DNA of 64,000 nucleotides from Mycolicibacterium neoaurum ATCC 25795 (GTDB lineage: Bacteria; Actinomycetota; Actinomycetes; Mycobacteriales; Mycobacteriaceae), in the NCBI RefSeq assembly GCF_000691525.1, contig NZ_JMDW01000016.1, forward strand, positions 1 through 64,000. The letters run 5' to 3'. Below, in pieces: positions 16,654 through 25,143 of the stretch; the first letter of the stretch is position 1, and each line of letters opens with the position of its first letter. Under the pieces are notes generated by a model. That model saw only the letters and a program-made list of their open reading frames with translations, made no database searches and was not told where the DNA came from. Position numbers and translations under genes: made by a program.

Positions 16654-17552
16654 CCGTGCTCGAGCTCACCGGCGGAATCACCGTCGGCGTCGGCGACCCG
16701 GTCGAGGAGGCGACGTTAACCCTCACCGAGGATCACACCGACGACCGGCGGGCGGTCACCGTGGCCTCGGTGGACGCCACGGTGGCCGAGCTGCGGACCC
16801 GGCTAGAGCGTTGGCCGCAGTCGGCGGCGATATGCGATGACGTGCTGCGCAGCATCGACCCGGTCGGCTCGACCTTCGCCGGTGTGATCACCGAATCATT
16901 GGCGTACTCGACACTGCAGTCTGGACCCGAGTTCGCGCGCTGGCTGGCCGAACGCGGGCCCGCGGAGCTGCCGCGCATCGCCGACCCGGTGCTGTCCCAG
17001 CGGACCGGTGACACGCTGCGCATCCAGTTCAACCGGCCGCAACGGCACAACGCCTTCACCACCGATGCGCGTGCCGCCCTGCTGGAGGCGCTCGAGGTGG
17101 CGCGCCTCGATGATTCGGTGACCGGGGTGCTGCTGACCGGCAACGGCAAATCCTTCTGCAGCGGAGGCGATCTCGCCGAGTTCGGCACCTTCGCGGATCC
17201 GGCGAGCGCGCACCTGGCCAGGACTCGGCACAGTCCTGCGCTGGCACTGGACGAGCTGACCGCCCGATTGGGCCGGGCTTGCCGGGCGCATGTACACGGC
17301 CAGGTGCTCGGCAGCGGGCTGGAGATGGCGGCCTACTGCGGCCATGTCAGCGCCGACCCCGCGGCCACCATCGGACTGCCCGAACTCGCGCTCGGACTGA
17401 TCCCGGGGGCGGGCGGCACCGTGAGCATCACGCGGCGGATAGGCCGTTGGCGCACCGCCTATCTGGTGCTCACCGGTGTGACCATCGACGCCGCGACGGC
17501 ACTGTCATGGGGCCTCGTCGATGAGATCGTCAGCGCTGTCGAGCCGGCCTGA
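16650..17552 (+). CDS. Enoyl-CoA hydratase/isomerase with N-terminal extension
   Basis: A 300-residue crotonase-fold protein. The crotonase domain starts only near residue 118 (LRIQFNRPQRHNAF), with the oxyanion-hole segment FCSGGDLAEFG and GLIPGAGG later on. The preceding 115 residues are not part of a normal crotonase and have no recognised motif. The position of the first catalytic Glu (in LPELALGLIPGAGGT) appears kept. Coupled to the upstream acyl-CoA ligase by a 4-bp overlap, so it probably hydrates that ligase's product after dehydrogenation. Its end overlaps the convergent SDR gene by 23 bp. Confidence 0.8.
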   Translation: MTVLELTGGITVGVGDPVEEATLTLTEDHTDDRRAVTVASVDATVAELRTRLERWPQSAAICDDVLRSIDPVGSTFAGVITESLAYSTLQSGPEFARWLAERGPAELPRIADPVLSQRTGDTLRIQFNRPQRHNAFTTDARAALLEALEVARLDDSVTGVLLTGNGKSFCSGGDLAEFGTFADPASAHLARTRHSPALALDELTARLGRACRAHVHGQVLGSGLEMAAYCGHVSADPAATIGLPELALGLIPGAGGTVSITRRIGRWRTAYLVLTGVTIDAATALSWGLVDEIVSAVEPA

Positions 17553-18240
17553 CCACCATCTCGTTGACATCCACATCCGCGGGCTCGTCGATGGCGAAAG
17601 CGACCGCTCGGGCGATGGCATCCGGCGCGATCGCCGCGGCGCGATAGCTCCGCATCGCGTCAGCCGCTGTGGGATCGGTGATCGTCTCGGCCAGTTCGGA
17701 TTCGACGACACCGGGGGAGATGGTGGTGACCCGGATCGAGGGGTCCAGCTCGAGGCGCAACCCCTCGGTGATCGCCCACGCCGCATGCTTGGTGGCGCAG
17801 TACACCGCGGCGGTGGGGACGACCTCGTGCGCACCGACGGACGCGACGGTGACGAAATGTCCACTGCCGAGCCGTTGGAAGTGCGGCAGGGTTGCCGCGA
17901 TGCCGTTGAGCACGCCGCGAATGTTCACGTCGATCATGGTGTCCCACTGGTCGACCAGGAGCGCGTCCATCCGGGACAGCGGCATCACCCCGGCGTTGTT
18001 GATCAACACGTCGACGCGCCCGTACCGGCTGACGGCCGAGTCGACGAAGCCGGTGAAATCGGTACGGTCGGTGACATCGAGGCGGCGCACCGCCAGATTG
18101 TCGGTGGCGAGTGCGTCCAGCCGGTCGGTGCGGCGGGCTCCGGCCACCACCTGGTGACCCTGGGCGGCCAGCCGACGCGCGATGGCTTCGCCGATCCCGC
18201 TCGTGGCTCCGGTGACGAGGACGATCTTCTTATCGGTCAT
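17530..18240 (-). CDS. Short-chain dehydrogenase/reductase
   Basis: A 236-residue classical SDR. The cofactor motif TGATSGIG is near residue 10, NNAG in the middle, and the catalytic Tyr-Lys pair in YCATKHA. Immediately after NLAVRRLDVTD the cofactor-binding Asp is seen. The ATG at 18240 was chosen since it starts seven residues before the nucleotide motif. It is divergent from an XRE-family regulator across 85 bp that contain an inverted repeat, the usual arrangement in which the regulator represses the SDR. Substrate unknown. Confidence 0.85.
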   Translation of the reverse strand: MTDKKIVLVTGATSGIGEAIARRLAAQGHQVVAGARRTDRLDALATDNLAVRRLDVTDRTDFTGFVDSAVSRYGRVDVLINNAGVMPLSRMDALLVDQWDTMIDVNIRGVLNGIAATLPHFQRLGSGHFVTVASVGAHEVVPTAAVYCATKHAAWAITEGLRLELDPSIRVTTISPGVVESELAETITDPTAADAMRSYRAAAIAPDAIARAVAFAIDEPADVDVNEMVVRPARQR

Positions 18241-18272
18241 GGCTCCACCGTCGGTCGAGTGCGCCGCGTCCG

Positions 18273-18293
18273 CCAGGGTGCATGACACCCAGG
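18273..18293. promoter_or_regulatory. Imperfect inverted repeat between SDR and XRE regulator
   Basis: CCAGGGTG-CATGA-CACCCAGG is an 8-5-8 inverted repeat with one mismatch in the divergent gap. It is the best candidate operator for the XRE/MmyB-type regulator that starts at 18326. TACTGT at 18314-18319 is placed as a -10 for leaderless transcription of that regulator. Confidence 0.4.
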
Positions 18294-18325
18294 CATCGGC
18301 CATCCCGCACGCCTACTGTGGCCCT

Positions 18326-19144
18326 ATGCCGGAACTCGGGGATTTCCTACGGAGCCGACGGGCGTCGCTCGGACCCGCCGATGTGGGACTGGTCAGCGTC
18401 GGACAGCGACGGGTGCCCGGTCTGCGCCGCGAGGAGGTGGCGCAACTGGCCGGGGTGAGCATCGACTACTACATCCGGCTCGAACAGGGTCGGGAGCGGT
18501 CGCCGTCGGTACAGGTGGTGGACGCCCTGGCGACCGCGCTGCGACTCGATGACGACGCCCGCGAACATCTTTTCCGGTTGGCCGGCCAAGCGCTACCGGC
18601 GCCGGGTCCGCACGTGCCCGACCGGGTGGATCCCGCCCTGCTCCAACTCATGGCGGCATGGCCCGACAACCCGGCGCTGGTCTACAACCGGGCGTACGAC
18701 GTGTTGGCAGCCAATCCGATCGCCGAGGCGTTGTTCGGGGATTTCGGTGCGCACGGCAACCTGATGACGCTGGTGTTCAACGAGCCACGGGCCCGCGAGT
18801 TCTACGCCGACTGGCCGCGCATCGCGGCGAACTCGGTGGCCGGCTTCCGCCGAAATCACGGTGAGCAGCCCAATGATCCGCGCGTTGTCGCGGTGCTCAC
18901 CGAACTGCTGGCCACCAGCGCGGACTTCGCGCAGTTGTGGGCCCGCCACGACGTGCGGGGAAAGACGCAGGACACCAAGGTGTTCCGCCACCCCGAGGTC
19001 GGCATGGTGACACTCGGGTTGCAGACTTTCGCGGTGCGGTCGGCGCCCGGCCAAGAACTGGTCGTCTACCAGGCTGCGCCCGGCTCGCCGAGTGCGGATG
19101 CGGTCAAGATGCTCGGCAGCCTGGCGGCCAGCCGCAGGATCTGA
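18326..19144 (+). CDS. XRE-family regulator with MmyB-like ligand domain
   Basis: A 272-residue transcription factor. The N-terminal helix-turn-helix (about 5-80) contains LRREEVAQLAGVSIDYYIRLEQGRE without interruption, the signature of the actinobacterial MmyB group. The rest (about 110-270) is the MmyB ligand-binding domain with VYNRAYDVLAANPIAEALFG and the terminal VYQAAPGSPSADA. These domains bind acyl or other small hydrophobic ligands in related proteins. Divergent from the SDR gene, which is its likely target. The -10 TACTGT lies about six bases before the ATG. Confidence 0.88.
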   Translation: MPELGDFLRSRRASLGPADVGLVSVGQRRVPGLRREEVAQLAGVSIDYYIRLEQGRERSPSVQVVDALATALRLDDDAREHLFRLAGQALPAPGPHVPDRVDPALLQLMAAWPDNPALVYNRAYDVLAANPIAEALFGDFGAHGNLMTLVFNEPRAREFYADWPRIAANSVAGFRRNHGEQPNDPRVVAVLTELLATSADFAQLWARHDVRGKTQDTKVFRHPEVGMVTLGLQTFAVRSAPGQELVVYQAAPGSPSADAVKMLGSLAASRRI

Positions 19145-19145
19145 C

Positions 19146-19173
19146 CTATATGTGCGCACGTGCGCACATATAG
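19146..19173. promoter_or_regulatory. Perfect 28-bp palindrome, probable ArsR operator
   Basis: The left half CTATATGTGCGCAC is exactly mirrored by GTGCGCACATATAG. Within it lies a 12-2-12 inverted repeat with TATAT/ATATA ends, the layout of SmtB/NmtR-class operators. It sits 14 bp before the MFS start, and TATAGT at its right end could be the -10. The last gene of that operon encodes an ArsR sensor, so autoregulation is likely. Confidence 0.8.
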
Positions 19174-19187
19174 TGCATATTGGGGCT

Positions 19188-20441
19188 GTGTCCGTCTTCG
19201 CCCGGTTGTTCACCGCCCAGGTCATTGCGCTGACCGGGACCGGACTGCTGACCGTCGCCCTCGGTCTGCTCGCCTATGACCTGGCCGGCGGCGCGGCCGG
19301 CGCGGTGCTCGGGACGGTGCTCGCGATCAAGATGGTGGCCTATGTCGTGGTGGCGCCGGTCATGTCGACACTCACCGAGCGGCTGCATCCCCGGACCGTG
19401 CTGGTCGGCGCCGACGCTGTGCGCGCCGCGGTCGCGATATCGCTGCCGCTGGTCGGGCACACCTGGCAGGTGTATCTGCTGGTGTTCGTCCTGCACGCCG
19501 CCTCCGCGACGTTCACGCCCGCCTTCCAGGCGGTCATCCCCAGCGTCTTGGTCGATGAACGCCACTACACCCGCGGGCTGTCACTGTCCCGGCTGGCCTA
19601 TGACCTGGAGGCAGTGCTGAGCCCACTGCTCGCGGCCGTGCTGCTCACGGTGCTGGCCTACTCCGGTCTGTTCGTCGCGACCGCCGTGGGATTCCTGATA
19701 TCCGCCTTGCTGGTGGGGCGTACGGCGGTGCCTGCCGGGGTGCGAAGAGCCGAGCGTGCAGGGTTGCGCGACCGCGTGTTGGCAGGAGCGCGGATCATGT
19801 TCGGCCGCAGTGAGTTACGCGCACTGCTTGCGATGAACCTCGCGGTCGCCTCGGCGACCGCGCTGGTCCTGGTGAACACCGTCGTCTACGTCCGCGAGCT
19901 GCAGGGTGGAGATGATGCCGATGTGGCAGTGACATTGGCGGTCTACGGCGCCGGGTCGATGGGCGTCGCACTGCTCACACCTTGGTTGCTGACCGTACTC
20001 GCCGACCGCACCCTGATGGTTATCGGCGCGGTCGGAGCAGCAACCGGTCTTGCCGTGACCGCCGCCGTGTTCACTGTGACCAACCCGGACCCGCCGGTGC
20101 TGATGGCCTTGTGGGCCACACTCGGTGCAGCCACCGCAATGGTCACCACCCCGGCCGGCCGGTTGTTGGCCCGCACCAAACCGGATCGCACCGCGGTGTT
20201 CACCGCCCAGTTCTCGCTCTCGCACGCCGGATTTCTGCTGACCTATCCGATTGCTGGTTGGGTGGGCGCGAACGTCGATCACGGGCTGGCCGCAACGATC
20301 CTGGCTATCCTCGCAACAGGGGCGGCTGCATCGGCGGTTCGCATCACGGTCCGTGGGAGGGGACAATTCGTCGATGGACAGGACGCCGACCGCTGCGACC
20401 GAGGGGCCCAGTCTGGTTCACGAGAGCGCACCGGACCGTGA
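19188..20441 (+). CDS. MFS exporter, probably metal-responsive
   Basis: A 417-residue major-facilitator protein with about 12 membrane segments; LTERLHPRTVLVGAD and LTEVL-type loops after segment 2 and FVLHAASATFTPAFQA are typical of MFS_1/MFS_3 efflux proteins. GTG 19188 is the likely start, directly after a perfect palindrome; GTG 19173 is less likely. Its last 68 bp overlap the start of an ArsR-family sensor gene. The pairing suggests efflux of a transition metal or of a metal-linked compound; the substrate is not shown by sequence. Confidence 0.8.
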   Translation: MSVFARLFTAQVIALTGTGLLTVALGLLAYDLAGGAAGAVLGTVLAIKMVAYVVVAPVMSTLTERLHPRTVLVGADAVRAAVAISLPLVGHTWQVYLLVFVLHAASATFTPAFQAVIPSVLVDERHYTRGLSLSRLAYDLEAVLSPLLAAVLLTVLAYSGLFVATAVGFLISALLVGRTAVPAGVRRAERAGLRDRVLAGARIMFGRSELRALLAMNLAVASATALVLVNTVVYVRELQGGDDADVAVTLAVYGAGSMGVALLTPWLLTVLADRTLMVIGAVGAATGLAVTAAVFTVTNPDPPVLMALWATLGAATAMVTTPAGRLLARTKPDRTAVFTAQFSLSHAGFLLTYPIAGWVGANVDHGLAATILAILATGAAASAVRITVRGRGQFVDGQDADRCDRGAQSGSRERTGP

Positions 20442-20739
20442 CCGTCTGGATGCGGCCAGCGACACCTTCCGGATGCTGGCCGACCCGACTCGCTTGCACC
20501 TACTCTGGCTGCTGACCCAGGGTGAGGCCGATGTCAGTGCGCTGGCCGAGGCCACCGGCGGGTCGCGCACCTCGATCAGCCAGCACCTGGCCAAACTGCG
20601 CTTTGCCCGGTTGGTCGACACCCGCAAGGACGGCCGCCGTGTCTATTACCGGTTGCGCGACGGCCACCTGGGCCGGCTGGTACGCGAGGGGCTGAACCAT
20701 GCCGACCACCGGGTGACCGGCGAACCGCCGCACGCCTGA
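20374..20739 (+). CDS. ArsR/SmtB-family metal sensor
   Basis: A 121-residue winged-helix repressor. TSISQHLAKLRFARLV is the recognition helix region. The last helix holds D96-x-H98-x10-H109-x2-H112, the alpha-5 zinc/nickel/cobalt site of CzrA and NmtR. There is no Cys, so arsenic or cadmium thiol sites are unlikely. The N-terminal arm contains His16, which could add a ligand as in NmtR. ATG 20374 follows GGGAGGGG by 11 bases. It overlaps the MFS gene and should bind the palindrome at 19146-19173, releasing it when metal is high. Confidence 0.88.
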   Translation: MDRTPTAATEGPSLVHESAPDRDRLDAASDTFRMLADPTRLHLLWLLTQGEADVSALAEATGGSRTSISQHLAKLRFARLVDTRKDGRRVYYRLRDGHLGRLVREGLNHADHRVTGEPPHA

Positions 20740-20793
20740 CGCCGCATGCGGTCGCTGGGCCACAATTGGGTGATGAACCGGCGAGGGCAGGGC

Positions 20794-21891
20794 ATGGAGT
20801 TGCCGTCAGCGCTGTGTACGCGTGCCCAGACCGTGGCTGAAGACTTCACCGTCCGCACCGGTGTGCGGTTGGATTCCGCCGAACTGATCGGCGGGCGCGC
20901 GACCCTGCTCGGGCTGGCAGCGCCGGGCCGGACGTCGGCCGGGGGAGCGACCCGCCTGTTGCGTTGCGCCGACGCGTGGTGTGCCGTCACGTTGTCGCGA
21001 CCCGATGACGTCGACTCCGTGGCCGCCCTGGTTCAGCACGACGCACCGCCCAGCGACCCGTGGGCGGCCGTGTGCGGCTGGGCGGCCCATCAGTCCGCGG
21101 TCGATGCCGTACAGCGGGCACAGTTGCTGGGGATCCCGGCGGCGGTGCTCGGCGAGGTGCAGTGTGCGGACCCGCGGGTGCTGCCACACGGGCCGGCGCG
21201 CGCGCCCGGTGCGCCACTGTTGGTGGCGGATCTGTCATCGATGTGGGCGGGGCCGTTGTGCGGGCAGCTGTTGCGCCGAGTCGGTGCCACCGTTGTCAAG
21301 GTGGAGAGCCCGGCTCGGCCGGACGGTACTCGTCGTGGTCCGGCTCCGTTCTTCGACTGGATGAATCACGGGAAGCTCTCGTACGCGATCGATTTCGATG
21401 ACGAGGAGGCGTTGCGCTCGCTGTTGACGGTCGCAGACGTCGTCATCGAGGGGTCGCGGCCCGCGGCGTTGAGCAGACGCCGGCTGGGTCCATCGGATAT
21501 CACCGCCCGCGGTGGCCGAGTGTGGCTGCGCATCACCGGTTACGGGGCCGAGGGTGATTCCGGTGCGCGGGTGGCCTTCGGCGACGATGCCGCGGTGGCG
21601 GGCGGACTGGTCGAAAACACCCCGACGGGACCGATTTTCGTCGGTGACGCGATCGCCGATCCGCTGACGGGCCTGCACGCCGCAGCCGCGGTGGTGGATT
21701 CGCTGGCTCGCGGGGGCGGGGAACTCATCGAGATGTCGATGGCCGCGGTATCGGCAGGATATGCGCCGTTCGTCGGCGGCGCCCGCCGGAAACCTCCGGT
21801 CCCGCCGAGCGTACCTGCGGCATCGTCACTGGGTGCCGACAATGCGGCTGTGCGCTCGTTGGTGAACCGAAGACACTCGGTGACATGCTGA
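20794..21891 (+). CDS. Class III (CaiB/BaiF) CoA-transferase family protein, short
   Basis: A protein of about 365 residues related to formyl-CoA/carnitine CoA transferases. The diagnostic segment ADLSSMWAGPLCGQLL is followed by VVKVESPARPDGTRRG and later VVIEGSRPAAL. An N-terminal part of about 130 residues precedes this core, and the C-terminus ends early compared with the family's 380-430 residue core, so it may lack part of the second domain. ATG 20794 was preferred for GAGGG upstream; ATGs at 20746 and 20773 are possible. Its stop overlaps the amidohydrolase start by 7 bp. Confidence 0.7.
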   Translation: MELPSALCTRAQTVAEDFTVRTGVRLDSAELIGGRATLLGLAAPGRTSAGGATRLLRCADAWCAVTLSRPDDVDSVAALVQHDAPPSDPWAAVCGWAAHQSAVDAVQRAQLLGIPAAVLGEVQCADPRVLPHGPARAPGAPLLVADLSSMWAGPLCGQLLRRVGATVVKVESPARPDGTRRGPAPFFDWMNHGKLSYAIDFDDEEALRSLLTVADVVIEGSRPAALSRRRLGPSDITARGGRVWLRITGYGAEGDSGARVAFGDDAAVAGGLVENTPTGPIFVGDAIADPLTGLHAAAAVVDSLARGGGELIEMSMAAVSAGYAPFVGGARRKPPVPPSVPAASSLGADNAAVRSLVNRRHSVTC

Positions 21892-23189
21892 TCCGGCAGG
21901 CGCATCTGCTCGACGGCCGGATCACCGATATCCGGACCGGTCCCGCCATCACCCAGGTTGCCGCGGGATTGGCGCCGTTGCCGGGTGAGCGGGTGATCGA
22001 TGCGGCGGGGGGCGCCGTCATTCCGGGCCTGCATGACCACCATCTGCACATCTATTCCGCTGCTGCGGCGGCCGATTCAGTGCGGGTCGGCACCGCCGAG
22101 GTTCACGACCGTGCCGACCTGGCCCGTATCCTGGCTGCCACGAGCGTCGGTTCAGACGGCTGGATCCGTGCAGTCGGTTATCACGAGGCCGTGGCTGGGC
22201 CACTGAACCGAACTGTGCTGGACGATATCTCGCCACCGGTGCCGGTGCGTGTCCAGCACCGCAGCGGCGTGCTGTGGATCCTGAATTCGGCCGGACTGGA
22301 CGCCGTCGGCCTGTCCGGGCATCCGGACGGCAGACTGCGCAGTGCTGATCGGTCGTGGTCGGATGCGCTGCAGCGCCGCCATACGGCCCTCGATGGCCTG
22401 AGCCGCCGGCTCAGCGCGCTCGGAGTCACCGGGATCACCGATGCGACACCGGATCTCGACATCGTCGATATCGTCGAACTCGAGGAGACGCACCGGCATG
22501 GCGACCTTCGTCAGGCCGTTCACCACCTGGCGCCGGGTAAACGCATCTTGCACGACGACAGTCTTGATCTCGCCGAGCTGGCCACGTTCATCGAGCGGTG
22601 CCACCACGACGATGTACCGGTTGCACTGCACTGTGTGACCGCGGCGCAGTTGGTCGTCTCCATCTCCGCTCTACGTATGGTGGGCAGCCACCCCGGCGAC
22701 CGCATCGAGCACGCGGCGGTGGTGCCCGACGACTGCATTGCCGAGCTGGCCGATCTCCCCGTCACGGTGGTGACCCAACCGAACTTCGTATCCGAGCGGG
22801 GTGATCAGTACCTGGTCGACGTGCCCGCCGAGGAACAGCACGAACTGTGGCGGGTGCGGTCATTGCTGCGTGCAGGTGTCCCGGTCGCGCTGTCCACCGA
22901 CGCCCCGTTCGGCTGCGCCGATCCATGGGCCGCGATGCGGGCCGCCGTCCACCGCCGCACCGCATCCGGGGCAGTGCTGGGCGCAGCCGAACGAATCGAG
23001 GCCCGCCGCGCCCTCGAGTTGTTCCTGGGCACCGCCACCGCACCCACCGATGTGCGCACCGTCGACCCGGGCCAGCCGGGCGACCTGTGTGTGCTCGATG
23101 CTCCGCCGGAGCGGGTGCTGACCGAGCTGGACGGACGGTCGGTGGTCGCCACCGTCATCGGCGGTGAACTCGCCTACCGTCGTCCCTGA
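21885..23189 (+). CDS. Amidohydrolase (YtcJ/Amidohydro_3-like)
   Basis: A 434-residue metal-dependent hydrolase of the amidohydrolase superfamily. The first metal site reads PGLHDHHLH, further His ligands are in VALHCVTAAQL and RIEHAAVVPDD, and the catalytic Asp in LSTDAPFGCADPW. The layout fits exoenzyme-type YtcJ-like hydrolases with unknown amide or ester substrate. It begins inside the end of the CoA-transferase gene, so the pair is co-translated and may process one acyl compound. It ends one base before the opposite-strand acidic peptide gene. Confidence 0.85.
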   Translation: MLIRQAHLLDGRITDIRTGPAITQVAAGLAPLPGERVIDAAGGAVIPGLHDHHLHIYSAAAAADSVRVGTAEVHDRADLARILAATSVGSDGWIRAVGYHEAVAGPLNRTVLDDISPPVPVRVQHRSGVLWILNSAGLDAVGLSGHPDGRLRSADRSWSDALQRRHTALDGLSRRLSALGVTGITDATPDLDIVDIVELEETHRHGDLRQAVHHLAPGKRILHDDSLDLAELATFIERCHHDDVPVALHCVTAAQLVVSISALRMVGSHPGDRIEHAAVVPDDCIAELADLPVTVVTQPNFVSERGDQYLVDVPAEEQHELWRVRSLLRAGVPVALSTDAPFGCADPWAAMRAAVHRRTASGAVLGAAERIEARRALELFLGTATAPTDVRTVDPGQPGDLCVLDAPPERVLTELDGRSVVATVIGGELAYRRP

Positions 23190-23330
23190 TCAGTCCGGCG
23201 GCTCGGCCCCCTGGTCGGGCACATCGGGGGTCGGGTCCCCACGTTCGGCCCGCTCGCTCGCCGTCTTCTTGGAGGACTCGTCCTCCGGCTCGTTCTCGTC
23301 ATCGACGTATACGCCCTTGCCAGTTGGCAT
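23190..23330 (-). CDS. Small acidic protein (46 residues), uncharacterised
   Basis: On the minus strand a strong ribosome-binding site AAAGGAGG precedes ATG (23330) by seven to eight bases. The frame reads MPTGKGVYVDDENEPEDESS, then a Lys/Arg patch, and ends DVPDQGAEPPD before TGA. It is highly acidic, has no hydrophobic segment and is probably disordered. It stops directly against the convergent amidohydrolase stop and is divergent from the decarboxylase-type gene. I know no function; it may be a small conserved mycobacterial peptide. Confidence 0.7.
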   Translation of the reverse strand: MPTGKGVYVDDENEPEDESSKKTASERAERGDPTPDVPDQGAEPPD

Positions 23331-23403
23331 CGTGTTCCTCCTTTCGGGCCCGGCCTGGCTACCCGGTGCGCGGTTGCGTGAAACGGGCCGCGGGTACCCG
23401 GAG

Positions 23404-24867
23404 ATGATGGATCAGAACGTTGCTCCCATGCTCGACGCCGTGACCGATTACCACCGGTCGCACCGCTACGGGTTCTCCCCGCCGGGTCATCGGCAGGGGC
23501 GGGGGGTCGATCCGCAGACCCTGCGGGTGCTGGGCCGCGACCCCTTTCTCGACGATGTGTTGGCCGCCGGCGGATTGGACGACTGGCATACCAGCAATGG
23601 TTACCTCCGCCACGCCGAGGAATTGATGGCCGATGCCGTCGGAGCCGAGCATGCCTGGTTTTCCACCTGCGGTAGTTCCTTGTCGGTCAAGGCCGCCATG
23701 ATGGCGGTCGCGGGTGGGGGCGGCAGCTTGATCGTCGGCAGAGACAGCCACAAGTCGATCGTGGCGGGTTTGATCTTCGCCGGCGTGCAACCGCGGTGGG
23801 TTTCACCGCAATGGGATGCGGCCCGGCATCTTTCGCACCCACCGTCACCGCAGCAGCTCGCCGAGGCATGGGACCGCCACCCCGATGCTGCCGGCGCATT
23901 GATCGTCAGCCCGAGCCCCTACGGCACCTGCGCCGACCTGCGCGCGATGGCCGAGATCTGTCATGCCCGTGGCAAACCGCTCATCGTCGACGAGGCGTGG
24001 GGTGCGCACCTGCCCTTCCATGAGGACCTGCCGACCTGGGCCATGGACGCGGGAGCCGACCTGTGCGTGGTGAGCGTGCACAAGATGGGTGCCGGGTTCG
24101 AGCAGGGCTCGGTCTTCCACCTGCAGGGCGACCTCGTCGACAAGGACCGTCTCGCAGAGTGCGCCGACCTGCTGATGACGACGAGCCCGAGCGCGATGGT
24201 CTACGCGGCCATCGACGGGTGGCGCCGCCACATGGTCGACAACGGACACGAATTGCTGACCGGGGCACTATCTCTGGCACGTGGACTACGCTCCGACATC
24301 GAGCGGATTCCCGACCTGGAAGTCATGCACGACGAATTGCTCGGTGCGTCGGCGTCACACGACCTGGATGTGTTGCAGGTGCTGATCGACGTCTCAGGGA
24401 CCGGCGCCTCGGGTTATCAAGTGGGCGACTGGTTGCGCAGCCACGCCCGCATCGACGTAGGTCTGATGGACCACCGTCGGATACTGGCCACCCTGTCCTT
24501 CGCCGACGGACTCGACACCACCCAACGCCTGGTCAGTGCGCTCACCCAGTGGCGCAACACGGCCGATAAGTCGCACAGGCCTGCACAGATCCGGCTACCC
24601 GCACCGACGGACATCGAACTGGACAGCGTCATGGCCCCGCGCGAGGCCTTCTTCGGCCCGGTCGAATCGGTGCCGGTCGAGCGAGCAGCCGGTCGCATCG
24701 CGGCCGAGCAGGTGACCCCGTATCCGCCGGGTATCCCGGCGGTGGTTCCCGGCGAACTGCTCGATGACGCCGTGCTGGATTATCTCCGTTCCGGAGTCCA
24801 AGCCGGTATGCACCTGCATGACCCCGCCGATCCGGAACTGCGCACCATACGGGTGGTGGCGCGGTAA
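23404..24867 (+). CDS. PLP-dependent Orn/Lys/Arg decarboxylase-family enzyme
   Basis: A 487-residue fold-type I PLP enzyme of the basic-amino-acid decarboxylase group. SPPGHRQG near residue 25 is the family's opening motif; D196 in VDEAWGAHLPFH contacts the PLP ring nitrogen and K227 in SVHKMGAGFEQGS forms the Schiff base. The C-terminal domain (380-487) carries PYPPGIPAVVPGE, typical of the family. Whether it makes cadaverine, agmatine or putrescine, or works on another substrate, cannot be told from sequence. ATG 23404 or 23407 is the start. It stands alone in its orientation. Confidence 0.85.
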   Translation: MMDQNVAPMLDAVTDYHRSHRYGFSPPGHRQGRGVDPQTLRVLGRDPFLDDVLAAGGLDDWHTSNGYLRHAEELMADAVGAEHAWFSTCGSSLSVKAAMMAVAGGGGSLIVGRDSHKSIVAGLIFAGVQPRWVSPQWDAARHLSHPPSPQQLAEAWDRHPDAAGALIVSPSPYGTCADLRAMAEICHARGKPLIVDEAWGAHLPFHEDLPTWAMDAGADLCVVSVHKMGAGFEQGSVFHLQGDLVDKDRLAECADLLMTTSPSAMVYAAIDGWRRHMVDNGHELLTGALSLARGLRSDIERIPDLEVMHDELLGASASHDLDVLQVLIDVSGTGASGYQVGDWLRSHARIDVGLMDHRRILATLSFADGLDTTQRLVSALTQWRNTADKSHRPAQIRLPAPTDIELDSVMAPREAFFGPVESVPVERAAGRIAAEQVTPYPPGIPAVVPGELLDDAVLDYLRSGVQAGMHLHDPADPELRTIRVVAR

Positions 24868-25143
24868 CCGGGTAACAATCCGGTCACGGTCGAAGATCAC
24901 GATCATCTAAAGGTTTGCCCGGGTGGTTAAGAATCCGGCCCCGATCCTGAGCGGATCGAGCCGGATTGCGACGGACATCACCGGCAATCGGTGTAACGCC
25001 GCCGCTTGACGGGTAGTTCGGCATCGGCACCGACCACGGCGGCCAACGGAGCACGCGTACCGTGGTTTTCGGGTCTGGGAAGACATCCGGCGCGTCTAGG
25101 GTCATGCGCGCGAAAGTCCGATTCTCGAAGGACACAACACATC

